A stretch of 64,000 bases of DNA from Betaproteobacteria bacterium Ga0077526 (GCA_001464765.1 LNDV01000015.1:123599-187598), one strand, 5' to 3'; numbered from the stretch's first letter, positions 41,322-50,660 are shown. Notes: generated from the letters alone by a model not told the origin. Made by a program: numbers and translations.

Positions 41322-42284
41322 TCAGAAGCTGACGCGGACGCTCGCGGTGAGTCCTCGCACGTGCGCGCCGAACAGCGCGCTCACCGTGGCGCGGACTCCC
41401 ACGGGGGAAGCGGAAGTCCCGCGCGAAGGCCATTCGAAACCGGTGCCGAGTTCCGATACCCAGGAAAACCCCAGGGCGTCGCGGCTCGGGCCGAGAAAGG
41501 CCGTGTGGCCGCCGAGCAACACCCACGACGGCGAGTATCCGAACCAGTCCCACGCGAGCGGCATGGTGCGGTCGAAGCGCACCGAAGCGGCGCCGACGGA
41601 TCGGCGGAACTGCAGGGCAGGATCGGACTCACCAAAACTGGCGACTCGCGACCACGCAAAGTGGGTCTTGACCTGAAGGCGGCGCTCCAGCGTCTCGCTC
41701 AGCCAGTCGAGACCGACGCTGGGAGTGAGCTGCCACGCATGGCTGCGCCAGTTGAACAACGTGCCGTCGAACAAGGGCTGGAGGGCGGCGGCCGGGCCGA
41801 GGTAGTCGGTATGGTTCTCGAGTTGCGTAGCGCCGATGTCCAGGGCGGGCACGAAGGTGAACTCGTTTCCGAACGCGATGCGGGCCGCGACGCCGCCCGA
41901 AAGGCCGTAGGCGACCCATCGCGTGTCCACCTTGCCCCCGGGGGTTGCCGAAGTCGGCAGTTCCATCGCGGACCGCAGATAGCCGGCGGTGAGGCGTGTT
42001 TCGATGGCGATGGTCTCGGTCCATTCGTGTACCCGGCTCGATAGCGGGAGGCGGGTGACGTCGATGCGCGTGTTCGTCACGGGGGAGTGGACGTGATAGC
42101 GCGCCGTCGTGAAGTCGGGCGAGCTCGACAGGTTCACCATCTGCGCGTAACCCGGGCCGAGCAGCGGCCCGAGGGTGGCGCCCGGAACCGACTGCGCCTT
42201 CACGGAGACGGATGCCATGCCAAGCGACACGAGTGCGAGGGCGGCACTGCCAACGCGACGTCGTCGGCGGAGTCCGTACAGCAT
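41322..42284 (-). CDS. Putative outer-membrane protein, unknown family
   Basis: A 320-residue precursor starting MLYGLRRRRRVGSAALALVS with a signal peptide ending near VSVKAQS. The mature sequence has alternating strands (TETIAIETRLTAGYLRSAME, WVAYGLSGGVAARIAFGNEF, RATVSALFGAHVRGLTASVR) and ends VRVSF, the terminal Phe recognised by the BAM complex. Surface or channel role unknown. It lies 34 bp downstream of the M13 peptidase gene on the same strand. Confidence 0.65.
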   Translation of the reverse strand: MLYGLRRRRRVGSAALALVSLGMASVSVKAQSVPGATLGPLLGPGYAQMVNLSSSPDFTTARYHVHSPVTNTRIDVTRLPLSSRVHEWTETIAIETRLTAGYLRSAMELPTSATPGGKVDTRWVAYGLSGGVAARIAFGNEFTFVPALDIGATQLENHTDYLGPAAALQPLFDGTLFNWRSHAWQLTPSVGLDWLSETLERRLQVKTHFAWSRVASFGESDPALQFRRSVGAASVRFDRTMPLAWDWFGYSPSWVLLGGHTAFLGPSRDALGFSWVSELGTGFEWPSRGTSASPVGVRATVSALFGAHVRGLTASVRVSF

Positions 42285-42318
42285 TGCAGATCGCAAGGTG
42301 CGCGACACGCGCTCCCGG

Positions 42319-44376
42319 TTACCAGATGCGCACACGGTCGTCCGGCGAGAGATAGTCATTGTCTTCGGGGCGTATGTCGAAGGCGTCGTACCACGCATCG
42401 ACGTTGCGAAGGGGTGCCCAAGCCCGCAGCGGCGCTGGCGTGTGCACATCGACTGCGAGCAGTTGGCGCGTGATTTCTTCGCGCAGCGCCGAGCGCCATA
42501 CCTGCGCCCAGCCGTAGAAGAAGCGCTGTTCACCCGTGAGGCCATCCAGGACCGGGGGCGTCGCACCGTTCAAGGACAGGCGATAGGCGTCGAGCGCGAC
42601 CAGCACGCCGCCGAGATCCGCGATGTTCTCGCCGAGCGTCTGACGGCCGTTCACCTTCGCGCCGGGCAGCGCCTCGATCCGGGAATACTGGTCGGCGAGG
42701 GCGCCTGCCCGCGCGTCGAACTCCCGGGCATCGTCCGGCGTCCACCAGTCTCGCAGCACGCCTTGACCGTCGGTCTTGCGCCCCTGGTCGTCGAATCCGT
42801 GCGTGATCTCGTGACCGATGACCGCGCCGATGCCGCCGTAGTTGACCGCAGGGTCTGCCTCGGGATCGAAGAACGGCGGCTGAAGAATGGCCGCCGGGAA
42901 CACGATCTCGTTGTTCGTGGGGTTGTAGTAGGCGTTGACCTGCTGCGGCGTCATGCCCCATTCGTCGCGATCTGCCGGACGATCGAGCTTGGCGAGCATG
43001 AAGGCACGGTTGAATCGTCCTGCCGCGACAACACTGCCGTAGAGGTTCGTTTCGTCGACGACGAGCCCGTCGCTGTTGCGCCAGCGCGACGGATAGCCGA
43101 TCTTCACGCGGAAGCGTGCGAGCTTGTCGAGAGCCTGCTCCCGGGTGGCCGGCGACATCCACGCGAGCTTCTCGATGCGGGCACGCATGGCCACGAGCAG
43201 ATCCGCGACCAGCTTTTCCATCTTGGCTTTCGAAGAGGGCGGGAAGTGGCGTGCGACATAGAGCCTGCCCAAGGGGTCGCCTAGCAGCCGATCGACGAGT
43301 TCCACCGCGAGCCGCTCGCGGGGCAGGCTCTGCGGCTGACCCCGCAGGAGCTTGCCGCGGAACGCGAAGTTCCGGTCGACGAAGCGCTTCGACAGAAACG
43401 GCGATGCCTGGTCCGTCGTCTGCGCGGCCTGCCACGCCTGGAGCGTGGCGACGGGAGTTTCCGAGAAGATACGTGCAATGCGCGGGAACGCGCCCTTCTC
43501 CATCACCACCACTTGGGCGACACTCGCGCAACCGCCACCTTCGAGCCACACGCGCCACGGAAAGCCCGGCGCAAAAGCCTCCACGGCGTCGAGCGTCATC
43601 GGGTTGTAAGTCTCGTTGGCGTCCCGGCGTTGCGCTAGGGACCAATGGACTTCCGCGATGCGCTTTTCCAGTGCGAACACGTCCTCGGCAGCCTTCGCTG
43701 CGTCCGGCCAGCCGATGGCGGCGAGCACCTCCTTCAGGTAGGCGGCATAGGCCTCGCGCACCGGGGCGAACGGCGCGGCGAGGTAGTAGTCACGGTCCGG
43801 CAGACCGAGGCCGGCCTGCCCGACATACAGGGTGTTGCGCGCGGGGTCCCGCCGGTCGCCCGACACCTCGGACGCGAAGAAGCTCCCGCCCGCTACGCCC
43901 TGGGCCCGGCCCATGAGCATCGCGATGCCGTCGCGCGAGGTTGCCGTGCGGATCGCCGCGAGATCGTCCTGAAGCGGCTTGTCATCGAGCGCCTCGATGC
44001 GCGCTTCATCCATGAAGGCGCGATAGAGCGCGGCGATGCGCTTGCCATCCTCGGATTCCGGGGCGGCTGCCTGCGCCTTCACGAGCGCGAGCATCCGGGC
44101 CTCGGACAGTTCTTCCAGCGTCATGAAGCCGCCGATGGCGACCTTGTCGGGCGGGATCGGCGTGTTGCGATAGTAGGTGCCGCTGCTGTGGCGGTCGAAG
44201 TTCTGCCCGGGGCGCACGGAGAGGTCGCGCCCGGCGAGGTCGAAGCCCCATGCGCCGTAGTGCGGCGTTGCGGAGGGCGCCGGTTCCTCCGCCGTGGCAG
44301 CCCCGCACGCCAGGGTGACGGCGAACACGGCTGCCCGCAGCTTGAGCGATGCGAACTGCATGCTTCGGGGTTTCAT
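42319..44376 (-). CDS. M13-family (neprilysin-like) zinc metallopeptidase
   Basis: About 685 residues with a signal peptide (FASLKLRAAVFAVTLACGAA). The zinc site is IGHEITHGFDDQG with the third ligand in GENIADLGG. NAYYNPTNNEIVFPAAIL forms the substrate strand, and the end RVRIW matches the family's terminal -R-x-W. Full-length M13 architecture, so it should be an active periplasmic oligopeptidase. The start is uncertain: ATGs at 44391, 44376 and 44361 are in frame and none has a good ribosome site; 44376 is chosen. Confidence 0.88.
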   Translation of the reverse strand: MKPRSMQFASLKLRAAVFAVTLACGAATAEEPAPSATPHYGAWGFDLAGRDLSVRPGQNFDRHSSGTYYRNTPIPPDKVAIGGFMTLEELSEARMLALVKAQAAAPESEDGKRIAALYRAFMDEARIEALDDKPLQDDLAAIRTATSRDGIAMLMGRAQGVAGGSFFASEVSGDRRDPARNTLYVGQAGLGLPDRDYYLAAPFAPVREAYAAYLKEVLAAIGWPDAAKAAEDVFALEKRIAEVHWSLAQRRDANETYNPMTLDAVEAFAPGFPWRVWLEGGGCASVAQVVVMEKGAFPRIARIFSETPVATLQAWQAAQTTDQASPFLSKRFVDRNFAFRGKLLRGQPQSLPRERLAVELVDRLLGDPLGRLYVARHFPPSSKAKMEKLVADLLVAMRARIEKLAWMSPATREQALDKLARFRVKIGYPSRWRNSDGLVVDETNLYGSVVAAGRFNRAFMLAKLDRPADRDEWGMTPQQVNAYYNPTNNEIVFPAAILQPPFFDPEADPAVNYGGIGAVIGHEITHGFDDQGRKTDGQGVLRDWWTPDDAREFDARAGALADQYSRIEALPGAKVNGRQTLGENIADLGGVLVALDAYRLSLNGATPPVLDGLTGEQRFFYGWAQVWRSALREEITRQLLAVDVHTPAPLRAWAPLRNVDAWYDAFDIRPEDNDYLSPDDRVRIW

Positions 44377-44475
44377 ATGGTGGCGGGTCATCGGAAAGGA
44401 TCTGGAGCGGGATGATCGGAGATTGGCGCAACGGCGCCGCGGTTGCAATGGGCGAAACGGCCTTAGCGCGGCGCG

Positions 44476-45309
44476 TCAGGCTCCGTCGCCGAGTACGGCG
44501 TCGCGAACGGTGCGCCAGCTCGCTTCGTCAGGCGCGAACAGCAGACCACCGCTGCGCTGCGTCGGACGATAGGGCGTGCCATCGTAGTGGGCGCTGAAGC
44601 CGCCGGCCTCGCGATGGAGCAGCCATCCCGCGGCGTGGTCCCACGGCATCAGCTTGTTGTACATCAGCACGTGGCAGTCGCCGGTGACGGCCAGGCGATA
44701 CTCCTGGGCCGCGCAGCGCAGGCTCGTCGTCGAGCGGAAGCGCGCGAGCCTGCAGGCGACTTGCGTGCGCATCGGCTCGCTCAGGAAGCCGACGCCCGCG
44801 ACGGCTTCCATCTTTGCCACGTCGTCGGGCGGTGCGACGGCGAGGCGACGGGATGTGCCGCCTTCGAACTCCATCCACGCCCCGCCGTCGCGGATGCCGA
44901 GGCAGGTGTTGCGGCCGATGGGGTCGTGAATGATTCCGGCGACGATCTCGCCGTGGACGATGGCCGCGGCCATGACACCGAAGGCCGGCAGACCGGCCAC
45001 GAAGTTGCGCGTACCGTCGACCGGGTCGATCACGAAGGCGAGCGGCGCGTCGCCCAGGCGATCGAGCAGCGCGGGGTCCCGGGTGGCCGCTTCCTCGCCG
45101 ATGATGAGCGCGTCGGGATACCACGCCGAAAGCTGCGCGCCGATCATGCGTTCGGCGGCTTCGTCTGCGTCGGTCACGAGGTCCACCGCGGAACTCTTGG
45201 TGCGGACCTCCTCGGCTTGCAGACGGTTGAACCGCGGAAGGATTTCGGCGCGCGCGGCCTCGGCGAGCAGGTTGGCGATACGGCGCACGGCATCGGGCGT
45301 GAAGATCAT
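44476..45309 (-). CDS. Inositol-monophosphatase-family phosphatase
   Basis: A 277-residue protein with the three metal motifs: IIGEEAATRD (Glu), FVIDPVDGTRNFV (DPVDGT) and MPWDHAAGWLLHREAGG (WDxAAG). LVTDADEAAERMI supplies another ligand. The family removes phosphate from inositol phosphate, histidinol phosphate, PAP or sugar bisphosphates; the N-x-D/W-D pattern here does not decide among them. Divergent from the ECF sigma gene. The ATG at 45309 is chosen by family start. Confidence 0.87.
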   Translation of the reverse strand: MIFTPDAVRRIANLLAEAARAEILPRFNRLQAEEVRTKSSAVDLVTDADEAAERMIGAQLSAWYPDALIIGEEAATRDPALLDRLGDAPLAFVIDPVDGTRNFVAGLPAFGVMAAAIVHGEIVAGIIHDPIGRNTCLGIRDGGAWMEFEGGTSRRLAVAPPDDVAKMEAVAGVGFLSEPMRTQVACRLARFRSTTSLRCAAQEYRLAVTGDCHVLMYNKLMPWDHAAGWLLHREAGGFSAHYDGTPYRPTQRSGGLLFAPDEASWRTVRDAVLGDGA

Positions 45310-45402
45310 GGCTTCTCGTCGGGATTCGTTGGCGGGGTGAGCGGCGCGTCGACCCCGTTGTGGCGGTTCGCGCGTTCCATGCCGTGAGACTACACTTTTC
45401 GA

Positions 45403-45975
45403 ATGACCGAAGACGCGGACGACGAGACGCTGATGATTCGCTACGCCCAGGGCGAGGCGGAGGCGTTCGCCATCCTGTACGAGCGGCACCGCCGGGGTCT
45501 CTATCGCTTCTGCCTGCGCATGGCGCCCGATCGCGGGCGTGCGGAAGAAGTTTTCCAGGATGCCTGGCTCAACCTCGTGCATTCGCGCGCCCGCTACCGA
45601 GTCGAGTCGCGCTTCGTCACTTTCCTCTACCAGATCGCCCGCAACCGCATGATCGATGTGCTTCGCAAGGATGGCCGCACGGCGTTCTCGCTCGACGACG
45701 ACGTCGGGGAAGGCCTCGCCGCCACCCTGGAGTCGCCGTCGTCGGAGCAGCCCCACCGGATGCTGGAGCGCAAACGCGACGCGGAGCGCATGGTGGAGGC
45801 TCTGGAATCGCTGCCGCTCGCCCAGCGCGAGGCGTTCCTGCTGCACGAGGAGGGGGAACTCACCCTGGAAGAGATCGCCACGCTGACCGGTGTGGGGCGC
45901 GAAACGGTGAAGAGTCGGGTGCGCTATGCGCTCACGCGCCTGCGCACGGCGCTGCGGGAGGAAGCCGATGTCTGA
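45403..45975 (+). CDS. ECF-type RNA polymerase sigma factor
   Basis: A 190-residue protein. Region 2 is visible as FAILYERHRRGLYRFCLRMA, AEEVFQDAWLNLV and FLYQIARNRMIDVLRK. Region 4 follows as MVEALESLPLAQREAFLLHE and LTLEEIATLTGVGRETVKSR. There is no C-terminal extension. It directs transcription in response to an envelope or other signal sensed by its anti-sigma partner, whose ATG overlaps its stop by 8 bp. No autoregulated promoter could be pinned down upstream. Confidence 0.9.
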   Translation: MTEDADDETLMIRYAQGEAEAFAILYERHRRGLYRFCLRMAPDRGRAEEVFQDAWLNLVHSRARYRVESRFVTFLYQIARNRMIDVLRKDGRTAFSLDDDVGEGLAATLESPSSEQPHRMLERKRDAERMVEALESLPLAQREAFLLHEEGELTLEEIATLTGVGRETVKSRVRYALTRLRTALREEADV

Positions 45976-47005
45976 CGATCGCGACTGGGACGCCGAACTC
46001 GAGGCCGCAGCCGGGGTGCGCCGGCGGTATCGGGACGCCGCGTCTTCGGATGCGCCGCCGGCCGCGCTGGACGACGCCATCCTAGCGGCCTCGCGGCGGG
46101 CAGTGTCGGCCGGCCCGGTGCCGGTCGGCCAGTCCTCCTGGCGCCGCTGGCGGGCTCCCCTGGCTGCCGCGGCGGTGATCGTGGTGAGCGCATCCGTCGG
46201 ACTGCTCATGTGGGAGGAAAAGGGGCATGAGCAGTGGCCCTCCGCGGATCGCGGTCCGGCGCCGGAAGCGGTGCTGCCCGCACCGATGAGTGTGAGTCCG
46301 GATGTTCTGCGATCGCTGCCGCCGGCGGAGGTGGCGGCCCCCGAGGAGGCCGCCGCCCAGCGGCCAGCGGACCGGTCGCTGAACGACGCTCGACCGACGG
46401 AAGCCCGAGACGCGCCGGCTTACGCATTGTCCCGGAAGGAGTCCCTGCCGGAGGAGGAAGCGTCCGCACTCGCCGACCGCCAGCCCCCGCCGGCGCCGGC
46501 ATCCGTGCCTCCTGCTGCTCCTGCGCCGTCGGCGGCTTCCAGCCCGGTCGAGGCAGACGACCCGGTCGCCAAGGTCGCAGAGCCGAACGACCTCGCAAAG
46601 GCTTCCGGGTCGCCGGCGAACGCCGATGCGCTGGAGCAGCGTTCCCGCGCGGGGGACCCATCTGCGGTGGCCAAGTCGGCTGCCCGGCGGCCCGAGGCCG
46701 AGGCCACGGAGAGGCGGGAACTGTTTTCCGGCACGGAGCGCGCGGGCAGGCTGCGAGGGTCTGCGCCCGCGGCGGCTGCGCCGGCAGCCGCGCCCCGGGT
46801 CGGCCGCAACGACGACGGCGTCGAGGAGCTGCGCGACATCGCCATGCTGTGGGAGGTGGGGCTCAAGGCCGAGGCAGTGGCGGACTTGCGCCGGTTGCGT
46901 TGCAGCAAACCGCACGTCCCTATCCCGCCCGACTTTCCGGTGCCCCTCGGCCCACCGCTGGAATGTCCGCAGGCCGCTAAAGAACCCTCCGCGCCCGACC
47001 GTTAA
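45968..47005 (+). CDS. Putative membrane anti-sigma factor
   Basis: A 345-residue protein overlapping the ECF sigma gene. The N-terminal 60 residues are acidic and helical (WDAELEAAAGVRRRYRDAAS), one membrane helix lies at about 62-83 (APLAAAAVIVVSASVGLLMW), and a long Pro/Ala/Glu-rich periplasmic stretch follows. A conserved-looking end reads GVEELRDIAMLWEVGLKAEA, with short Cys-containing segments. No zinc-finger (ZAS) motif is evident. Its anti-sigma role is inferred from position and topology. Confidence 0.65.
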   Translation: MSDDRDWDAELEAAAGVRRRYRDAASSDAPPAALDDAILAASRRAVSAGPVPVGQSSWRRWRAPLAAAAVIVVSASVGLLMWEEKGHEQWPSADRGPAPEAVLPAPMSVSPDVLRSLPPAEVAAPEEAAAQRPADRSLNDARPTEARDAPAYALSRKESLPEEEASALADRQPPPAPASVPPAAPAPSAASSPVEADDPVAKVAEPNDLAKASGSPANADALEQRSRAGDPSAVAKSAARRPEAEATERRELFSGTERAGRLRGSAPAAAAPAAAPRVGRNDDGVEELRDIAMLWEVGLKAEAVADLRRLRCSKPHVPIPPDFPVPLGPPLECPQAAKEPSAPDR

Positions 47006-47075
47006 CCATGGCGATGCCGGGGCACCTGTTTCCCGGCCCCTTTCCGGCGGAACGCTACCGCGTCTCCCGCCCTGG

Positions 47076-49100
47076 ATGCTGCGGATGGAAAAGAAAGACT
47101 TCGATGACCTGAAGGCGACGGGCAAGCTGCCGTCTCCCTCCGGCGTGGCCCTGCGGATCATGGAACTGTGCCGTCAGGATGACGTGAGCCTCGACCAGAT
47201 CGGCCGGGTCGTGCAGGCGGATCCCGCGCTCGCCGGGCGGCTCATCAAGTTCGCGAATTCCGCCATGGCGGGTCCGCGGCGGCCCGTGGCCGCGGTGAAC
47301 GATGCCATTCGTCTCCTGGGTGTGAAGACGGTGCGCCAGCTGGCGCTCGGCTTCTCCATCATGGGCCAGCATCGCGGCGGCGCGTGCGCCAGTTTCGACT
47401 ACGGTCAGTTCTGGGCGACTTCGCTTGCCGCCGGCATTGCTGCCAACGCCCTGTGCGTGCGGACCCGCACGGCCCCGCCGGACGAGGCGTTCTGCTGCGG
47501 CCTGCTCTGCAACATCGGGTCGCTGGCGCTCGCCACGCTGTATCCCGAAGCCTATGGCGGCGTGCTTGCGAAGACCTATCCGACACCGGAGGCGCAGGTC
47601 GTCCGTGAGCAGGAGGTGCTGCACACCGATCATCGGGAACTCACCGCCGCCCTCCTGGAGGAATGGATGATGCCCCGCGTGTTTGTGGGGGCGGTGGCGA
47701 ATCACGAGAATCCGTCCGAAGCCAGTTTCCCCGAGGGCTCGCGCGACGCGATCCTCTGTCAGCTTCTGCATCTGGCCGCGAAGATCGGCCGGTACTGCTC
47801 GGGTGACGACGCGCTGCGCAAGTCCATGCTGCCGGACATGATCTTCGACGGCGCGAAGATCGGCCTCGACTCGGAAGCCCTCGCGCTCATCGCTGACCAG
47901 ATCGGCGCCGACTGGCGCGAGTGGGGCAGCATGCTGGAAGTCACGACGCAGGAGGTTCCTGCCTTCAACGCGCTGTTACAGGCCGCGCAGAAGGCGGCGT
48001 CCGCGCCGGCGCCGATGACGGGTGCGCCCGTCGGCAATGCCGATGCCAAGCCGACCGCCAAGGTCATCCCGATCAGCGCTGCGGTCGAGAATGCCATCCG
48101 GATCCTGGTGGTCGATGACGACCCCACTATCCTCACCCTGCTAGTGCGTGTGCTGGCCGAACAGGGTCACCGCGTCAGCGCGGCTCGCAATGGTCAGGAG
48201 GCGCTTCGCACCGCGCTGAAGGAACAGTCGCAGATGATCATCTGCGACTGGATGATGCCCGAGATGGACGGCCTCTCCCTGTGCCGCACGCTGCGCGACA
48301 CCGAGGAAGGGCGTCAGATCTACTTCCTGCTTCTGACGGCACGCGAGGAGGAGGACAGCCTCGTGGAGGCGTTCGAAGCCGGCGTCGACGACTACGTGAC
48401 CAAGCCGGTCCAGTCGCGTGTGCTGCTGGCGCGTCTGCGCGCCGGCCAGCGTGTGATCCGGCTGCAGCAGGAGTCCGAGCGTGACAGCCAGAGCCTGCGC
48501 CGCTTCGCGACGGAACTCGCGGTGGCCAACCGTCGGCTGCGCCAGGCCGCACTCACCGATCCGCTCACCGGACTGCCCAACCGCCGCTACGCGATGGAGC
48601 GGCTGGAGCAGGAATGGTCGGCATCTTCCCGGAACCAGCGCACGTTCTCCGTGATGATGGTGGACGTGGACCGGTTCAAGTCGGTCAACGATCTGCACGG
48701 CCATGACGTGGGCGATCAGGTGCTGCGCCAGGTGGCCTTGTCGCTGCGCAAGGCCGCCCGGTCCGAAGACGTCATCTGCCGGCTCGGCGGCGAGGAATTC
48801 CTGGTGATTTCCCCCGATACGCCTCTGGCGCCGGCCACCCGGCTGGCAGAGCGGTTGCGCCAGGCCGTGTGCGGATCACCGGTGTCTCTGGGGGCGATTC
48901 ATCACCCGCTTTCCGTCTCGCTGGGCGTGGCCGAGCGGGGGCCGATGATGGTGAAGTTTGACGAAGTGCTGAAGGCGGCGGACGAGGTTCTCTACCACGC
49001 CAAGCGGCTGGGCGGGAATCGTGTGCAGGCGGCCGGTCAGGCGGGTGGGACGATCGTCGGCGTGGCCCCTGCGGGTACCGGGACGGCCAAGCCCAGCTGA
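47076..49100 (+). CDS. HDOD - receiver - GGDEF regulatory protein
   Basis: About 674 residues. An HDOD domain comes first (LPSPSGVALRIMELCRQDDV, NDAIRLLGVKTVRQLALGFS). A response-regulator receiver follows at about 341-460 (IRILVVDDDPTILTLLVRVL, phospho-Asp in MIICDWMMPEMDG, KPV). A diguanylate cyclase lies at about 494-650 (ALTDPLTGLPNRRYAMERLE, active loop RLGGEEFLVI). It should make c-di-GMP on phosphorylation by an unlinked kinase. ATGs at 47076 and 47085 are both possible. HDOD-REC-GGDEF in one chain is uncommon but known. Confidence 0.88.
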   Translation: MLRMEKKDFDDLKATGKLPSPSGVALRIMELCRQDDVSLDQIGRVVQADPALAGRLIKFANSAMAGPRRPVAAVNDAIRLLGVKTVRQLALGFSIMGQHRGGACASFDYGQFWATSLAAGIAANALCVRTRTAPPDEAFCCGLLCNIGSLALATLYPEAYGGVLAKTYPTPEAQVVREQEVLHTDHRELTAALLEEWMMPRVFVGAVANHENPSEASFPEGSRDAILCQLLHLAAKIGRYCSGDDALRKSMLPDMIFDGAKIGLDSEALALIADQIGADWREWGSMLEVTTQEVPAFNALLQAAQKAASAPAPMTGAPVGNADAKPTAKVIPISAAVENAIRILVVDDDPTILTLLVRVLAEQGHRVSAARNGQEALRTALKEQSQMIICDWMMPEMDGLSLCRTLRDTEEGRQIYFLLLTAREEEDSLVEAFEAGVDDYVTKPVQSRVLLARLRAGQRVIRLQQESERDSQSLRRFATELAVANRRLRQAALTDPLTGLPNRRYAMERLEQEWSASSRNQRTFSVMMVDVDRFKSVNDLHGHDVGDQVLRQVALSLRKAARSEDVICRLGGEEFLVISPDTPLAPATRLAERLRQAVCGSPVSLGAIHHPLSVSLGVAERGPMMVKFDEVLKAADEVLYHAKRLGGNRVQAAGQAGGTIVGVAPAGTGTAKPS

Positions 49101-49147
49101 CCCGACTTGATGCCAGGGCGTTCCGCGCCCCGGACTCCGAAAACGAA

Positions 49148-49179
49148 AAAGGCCCTTGCGGTAACCCGCAAGGGCCTTT
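49148..49179. terminator. Strong bidirectional terminator
   Basis: Perfect 14-bp stem AAAGGCCCTTGCGG (49148-49161) and CCGCAAGGGCCTTT (49166-49179) with a TAAC loop. It is preceded by an A-run and ends in T's on the + side. It separates the convergent GGDEF (+) and phasin (-) genes. Confidence 0.9.
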
Positions 49180-49198
49180 GTCTTGGTGCTGGTGCCGG

Positions 49199-49714
49199 TT
49201 AGGCGGCCTTGCGCTTGCCGCCGGTGACCGGTGCCGTGAACGTGCTGCCGGCTTCCTTCAGCGTGTGAACCGACGCTTCGTAAGCCTGGTTGGCGCTGCT
49301 CATGGCGGTCTTGATGGCCGACACGAAGACGTCGGAACCGGCGGGGGCGGACTTCAGGGCGCCGTCCATGGCCACGACGATCTGCTTGTTGAACTCGGTC
49401 AGCTGCCCTTCGACCAGGGAAGTCAGTTCGGCCTGGGTCGCGGCGATCTGTTCGTACACGACGCGGGCGTAGGACTGGACCTTCTCGAAGTCGGGCTGCA
49501 TGGCCTTGGTGGCGATGGTGCGAAGCTCGGCCGGATCCTTGACGGAGGCGGCGGCGTGCAGGGTACCGGTGAACTGGTCGAAGACGGCACGGGCGGTCTT
49601 GGACTGGAGTTCGAACAGCTTGGCAAAGCCGTCGGAAGCAATGGTGGCCGCGCGTAGGGCGGTCTCGACCTGGGCTTTGGCGGGTGCGGCGAAATCCTGG
49701 GTGTTGAAGGACAT
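49199..49714 (-). CDS. phaP: Phasin (PHA granule-associated protein)
   Basis: A 171-residue, almost all-helical protein: FAAPAKAQVETALRAATIAS, FAKLFELQSKTARAVFDQFT, and a C-terminal NQAYEASVHTLKEAGSTFTA with a basic KRKAA end. This is the phasin_2 pattern. It coats polyhydroxyalkanoate granules and implies PHA storage in this organism. A good AAGGAG site precedes the ATG at 49714. The promoter and two PhaR-like boxes upstream suggest repression when no granules are present. Confidence 0.88.
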   Translation of the reverse strand: MSFNTQDFAAPAKAQVETALRAATIASDGFAKLFELQSKTARAVFDQFTGTLHAAASVKDPAELRTIATKAMQPDFEKVQSYARVVYEQIAATQAELTSLVEGQLTEFNKQIVVAMDGALKSAPAGSDVFVSAIKTAMSSANQAYEASVHTLKEAGSTFTAPVTGGKRKAA

Positions 49715-49782
49715 GTCAGTTGCTCCTTGACTGGTGGAGGGGATGATCCCGGTGCAACTGCGTTGGGTGCCGATCGGCTTTG

Positions 49783-49795
49783 TTGCATTGCACAA
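49783..49795. promoter_or_regulatory. PhaR-like box at the phasin transcription start
   Basis: TTGCATTGCACAA, just downstream of the phasin -10. The GCA-TTGC core resembles boxes bound by the PHA regulator PhaR. A second, related TTGTGCAGCGCAA lies at 49847-49859, upstream of the -35. Confidence 0.5.
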
Positions 49796-49800
49796 TACGG

Positions 49801-49828
49801 AGTATATGCCCCGAACTTTTGAAGTCAA
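49801..49828 (-). promoter_or_regulatory. Phasin promoter
   Basis: Minus strand TTGACT (49828-49823), 16-bp spacer, TATACT (49806-49801). The two PhaR-like boxes flank it. Confidence 0.65.
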
Positions 49829-49846
49829 GGGGTCGGAACAACTATT

Positions 49847-49859
49847 TTGTGCAGCGCAA
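49847..49859. promoter_or_regulatory. Second PhaR-like box, upstream of the phasin promoter
   Basis: TTGTGCAGCGCAA, related in reverse orientation to the box at 49783-49795. Paired sites around the promoter would allow looping or tight repression. Confidence 0.4.
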
Positions 49860-49887
49860 TAAATCCCGAAGGCATAGCGGGGAAAAA

Positions 49888-50550
49888 TCAGCGCTTCCAG
49901 GCGAGGGTGAGCCCGTCGCCCACGGGCAGCAGGGCCATTTCGACCCGGGCGTCGTCCCGGACCCGGCGATTGAAGTCGCGGATCGCGACCGTGTCGATGT
50001 CGTTCACGGCGGGGTCGGCGGGCCGCCCGCCCCAGAGGGTGTTGTCGACGGCCAGCAGGCCGCCGGGCCGAAGCAGGCGAAGGCAGCGCTCGTAGTAGTC
50101 GAGGTAACCCTCCTTGTCGGCGTCGATGAAGCAGAAGTCGTACATCCCCGCCTGATCCTGGGCGAGCAGGCCGTCCAGGGTGTCCCGGGCGGGCGCCAGC
50201 CGCAGGAAGATCTTGTGGGCGACGTCCGCCTCCTGCCAGTACCGCCAGGCGATGTCCGTCCAGATCTCGCTGACGTCACAGGCCGTGATGAACCCGTCCT
50301 CCGGGAGGGCCAGCGCCACGGCGAGGGTGGAATACCCCGTGAACGTCCCGACTTCCAGGCAGCGCCGCGCGCCCATCAGGCGCACCAGCAGCCCGAGCAA
50401 CTGTCCCTGTTCGGGCGACAGTTGCATGCCCGCCTCGGGCAGTTGTGCCGTCTCTTCGCGCAGCCGGCGCTGCACGTCGCTCTCGCGCAGGGAGACATCC
50501 AGAAGGTAGCGGTACAGCTCGTCGGTCATCGGCAGGGTCTTGCGGGACAT
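49888..50550 (-). CDS. Class I SAM-dependent O-methyltransferase
   Basis: A 220-residue protein of the caffeoyl-CoA/catechol O-methyltransferase family: the SAM loop CLEVGTFTGYSTLAVALALP, then FITACDVSEIWTDIAWRYW, the metal/SAM acidic site DFCFIDADKEGYLDYYE and LLAVDNTLWGG. The Asp residues that bind a divalent cation are present. It methylates a catechol-like hydroxyl; the substrate is unknown. Convergent neighbours are lacking and it stands alone on the minus strand. Confidence 0.87.
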   Translation of the reverse strand: MSRKTLPMTDELYRYLLDVSLRESDVQRRLREETAQLPEAGMQLSPEQGQLLGLLVRLMGARRCLEVGTFTGYSTLAVALALPEDGFITACDVSEIWTDIAWRYWQEADVAHKIFLRLAPARDTLDGLLAQDQAGMYDFCFIDADKEGYLDYYERCLRLLRPGGLLAVDNTLWGGRPADPAVNDIDTVAIRDFNRRVRDDARVEMALLPVGDGLTLAWKR

Positions 50551-50660
50551 GGGGGCTCCGGGTCGAGGCTGAACCAGCTCTGACCAAATGGTGGCGTCGC
50601 GCCCATTTAACCAGACCTTCTCTCCGGGGCAAGTCTGGCACAGCTTCCCGGTCTGTCTGC

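Noticed and set aside
44476..46209. Extended frame joining the inositol-phosphatase gene with sequence antisense to the sigma/anti-sigma genes
   Set aside because: Family alignment starts at 45309; the extension is antisense to two supported genes.
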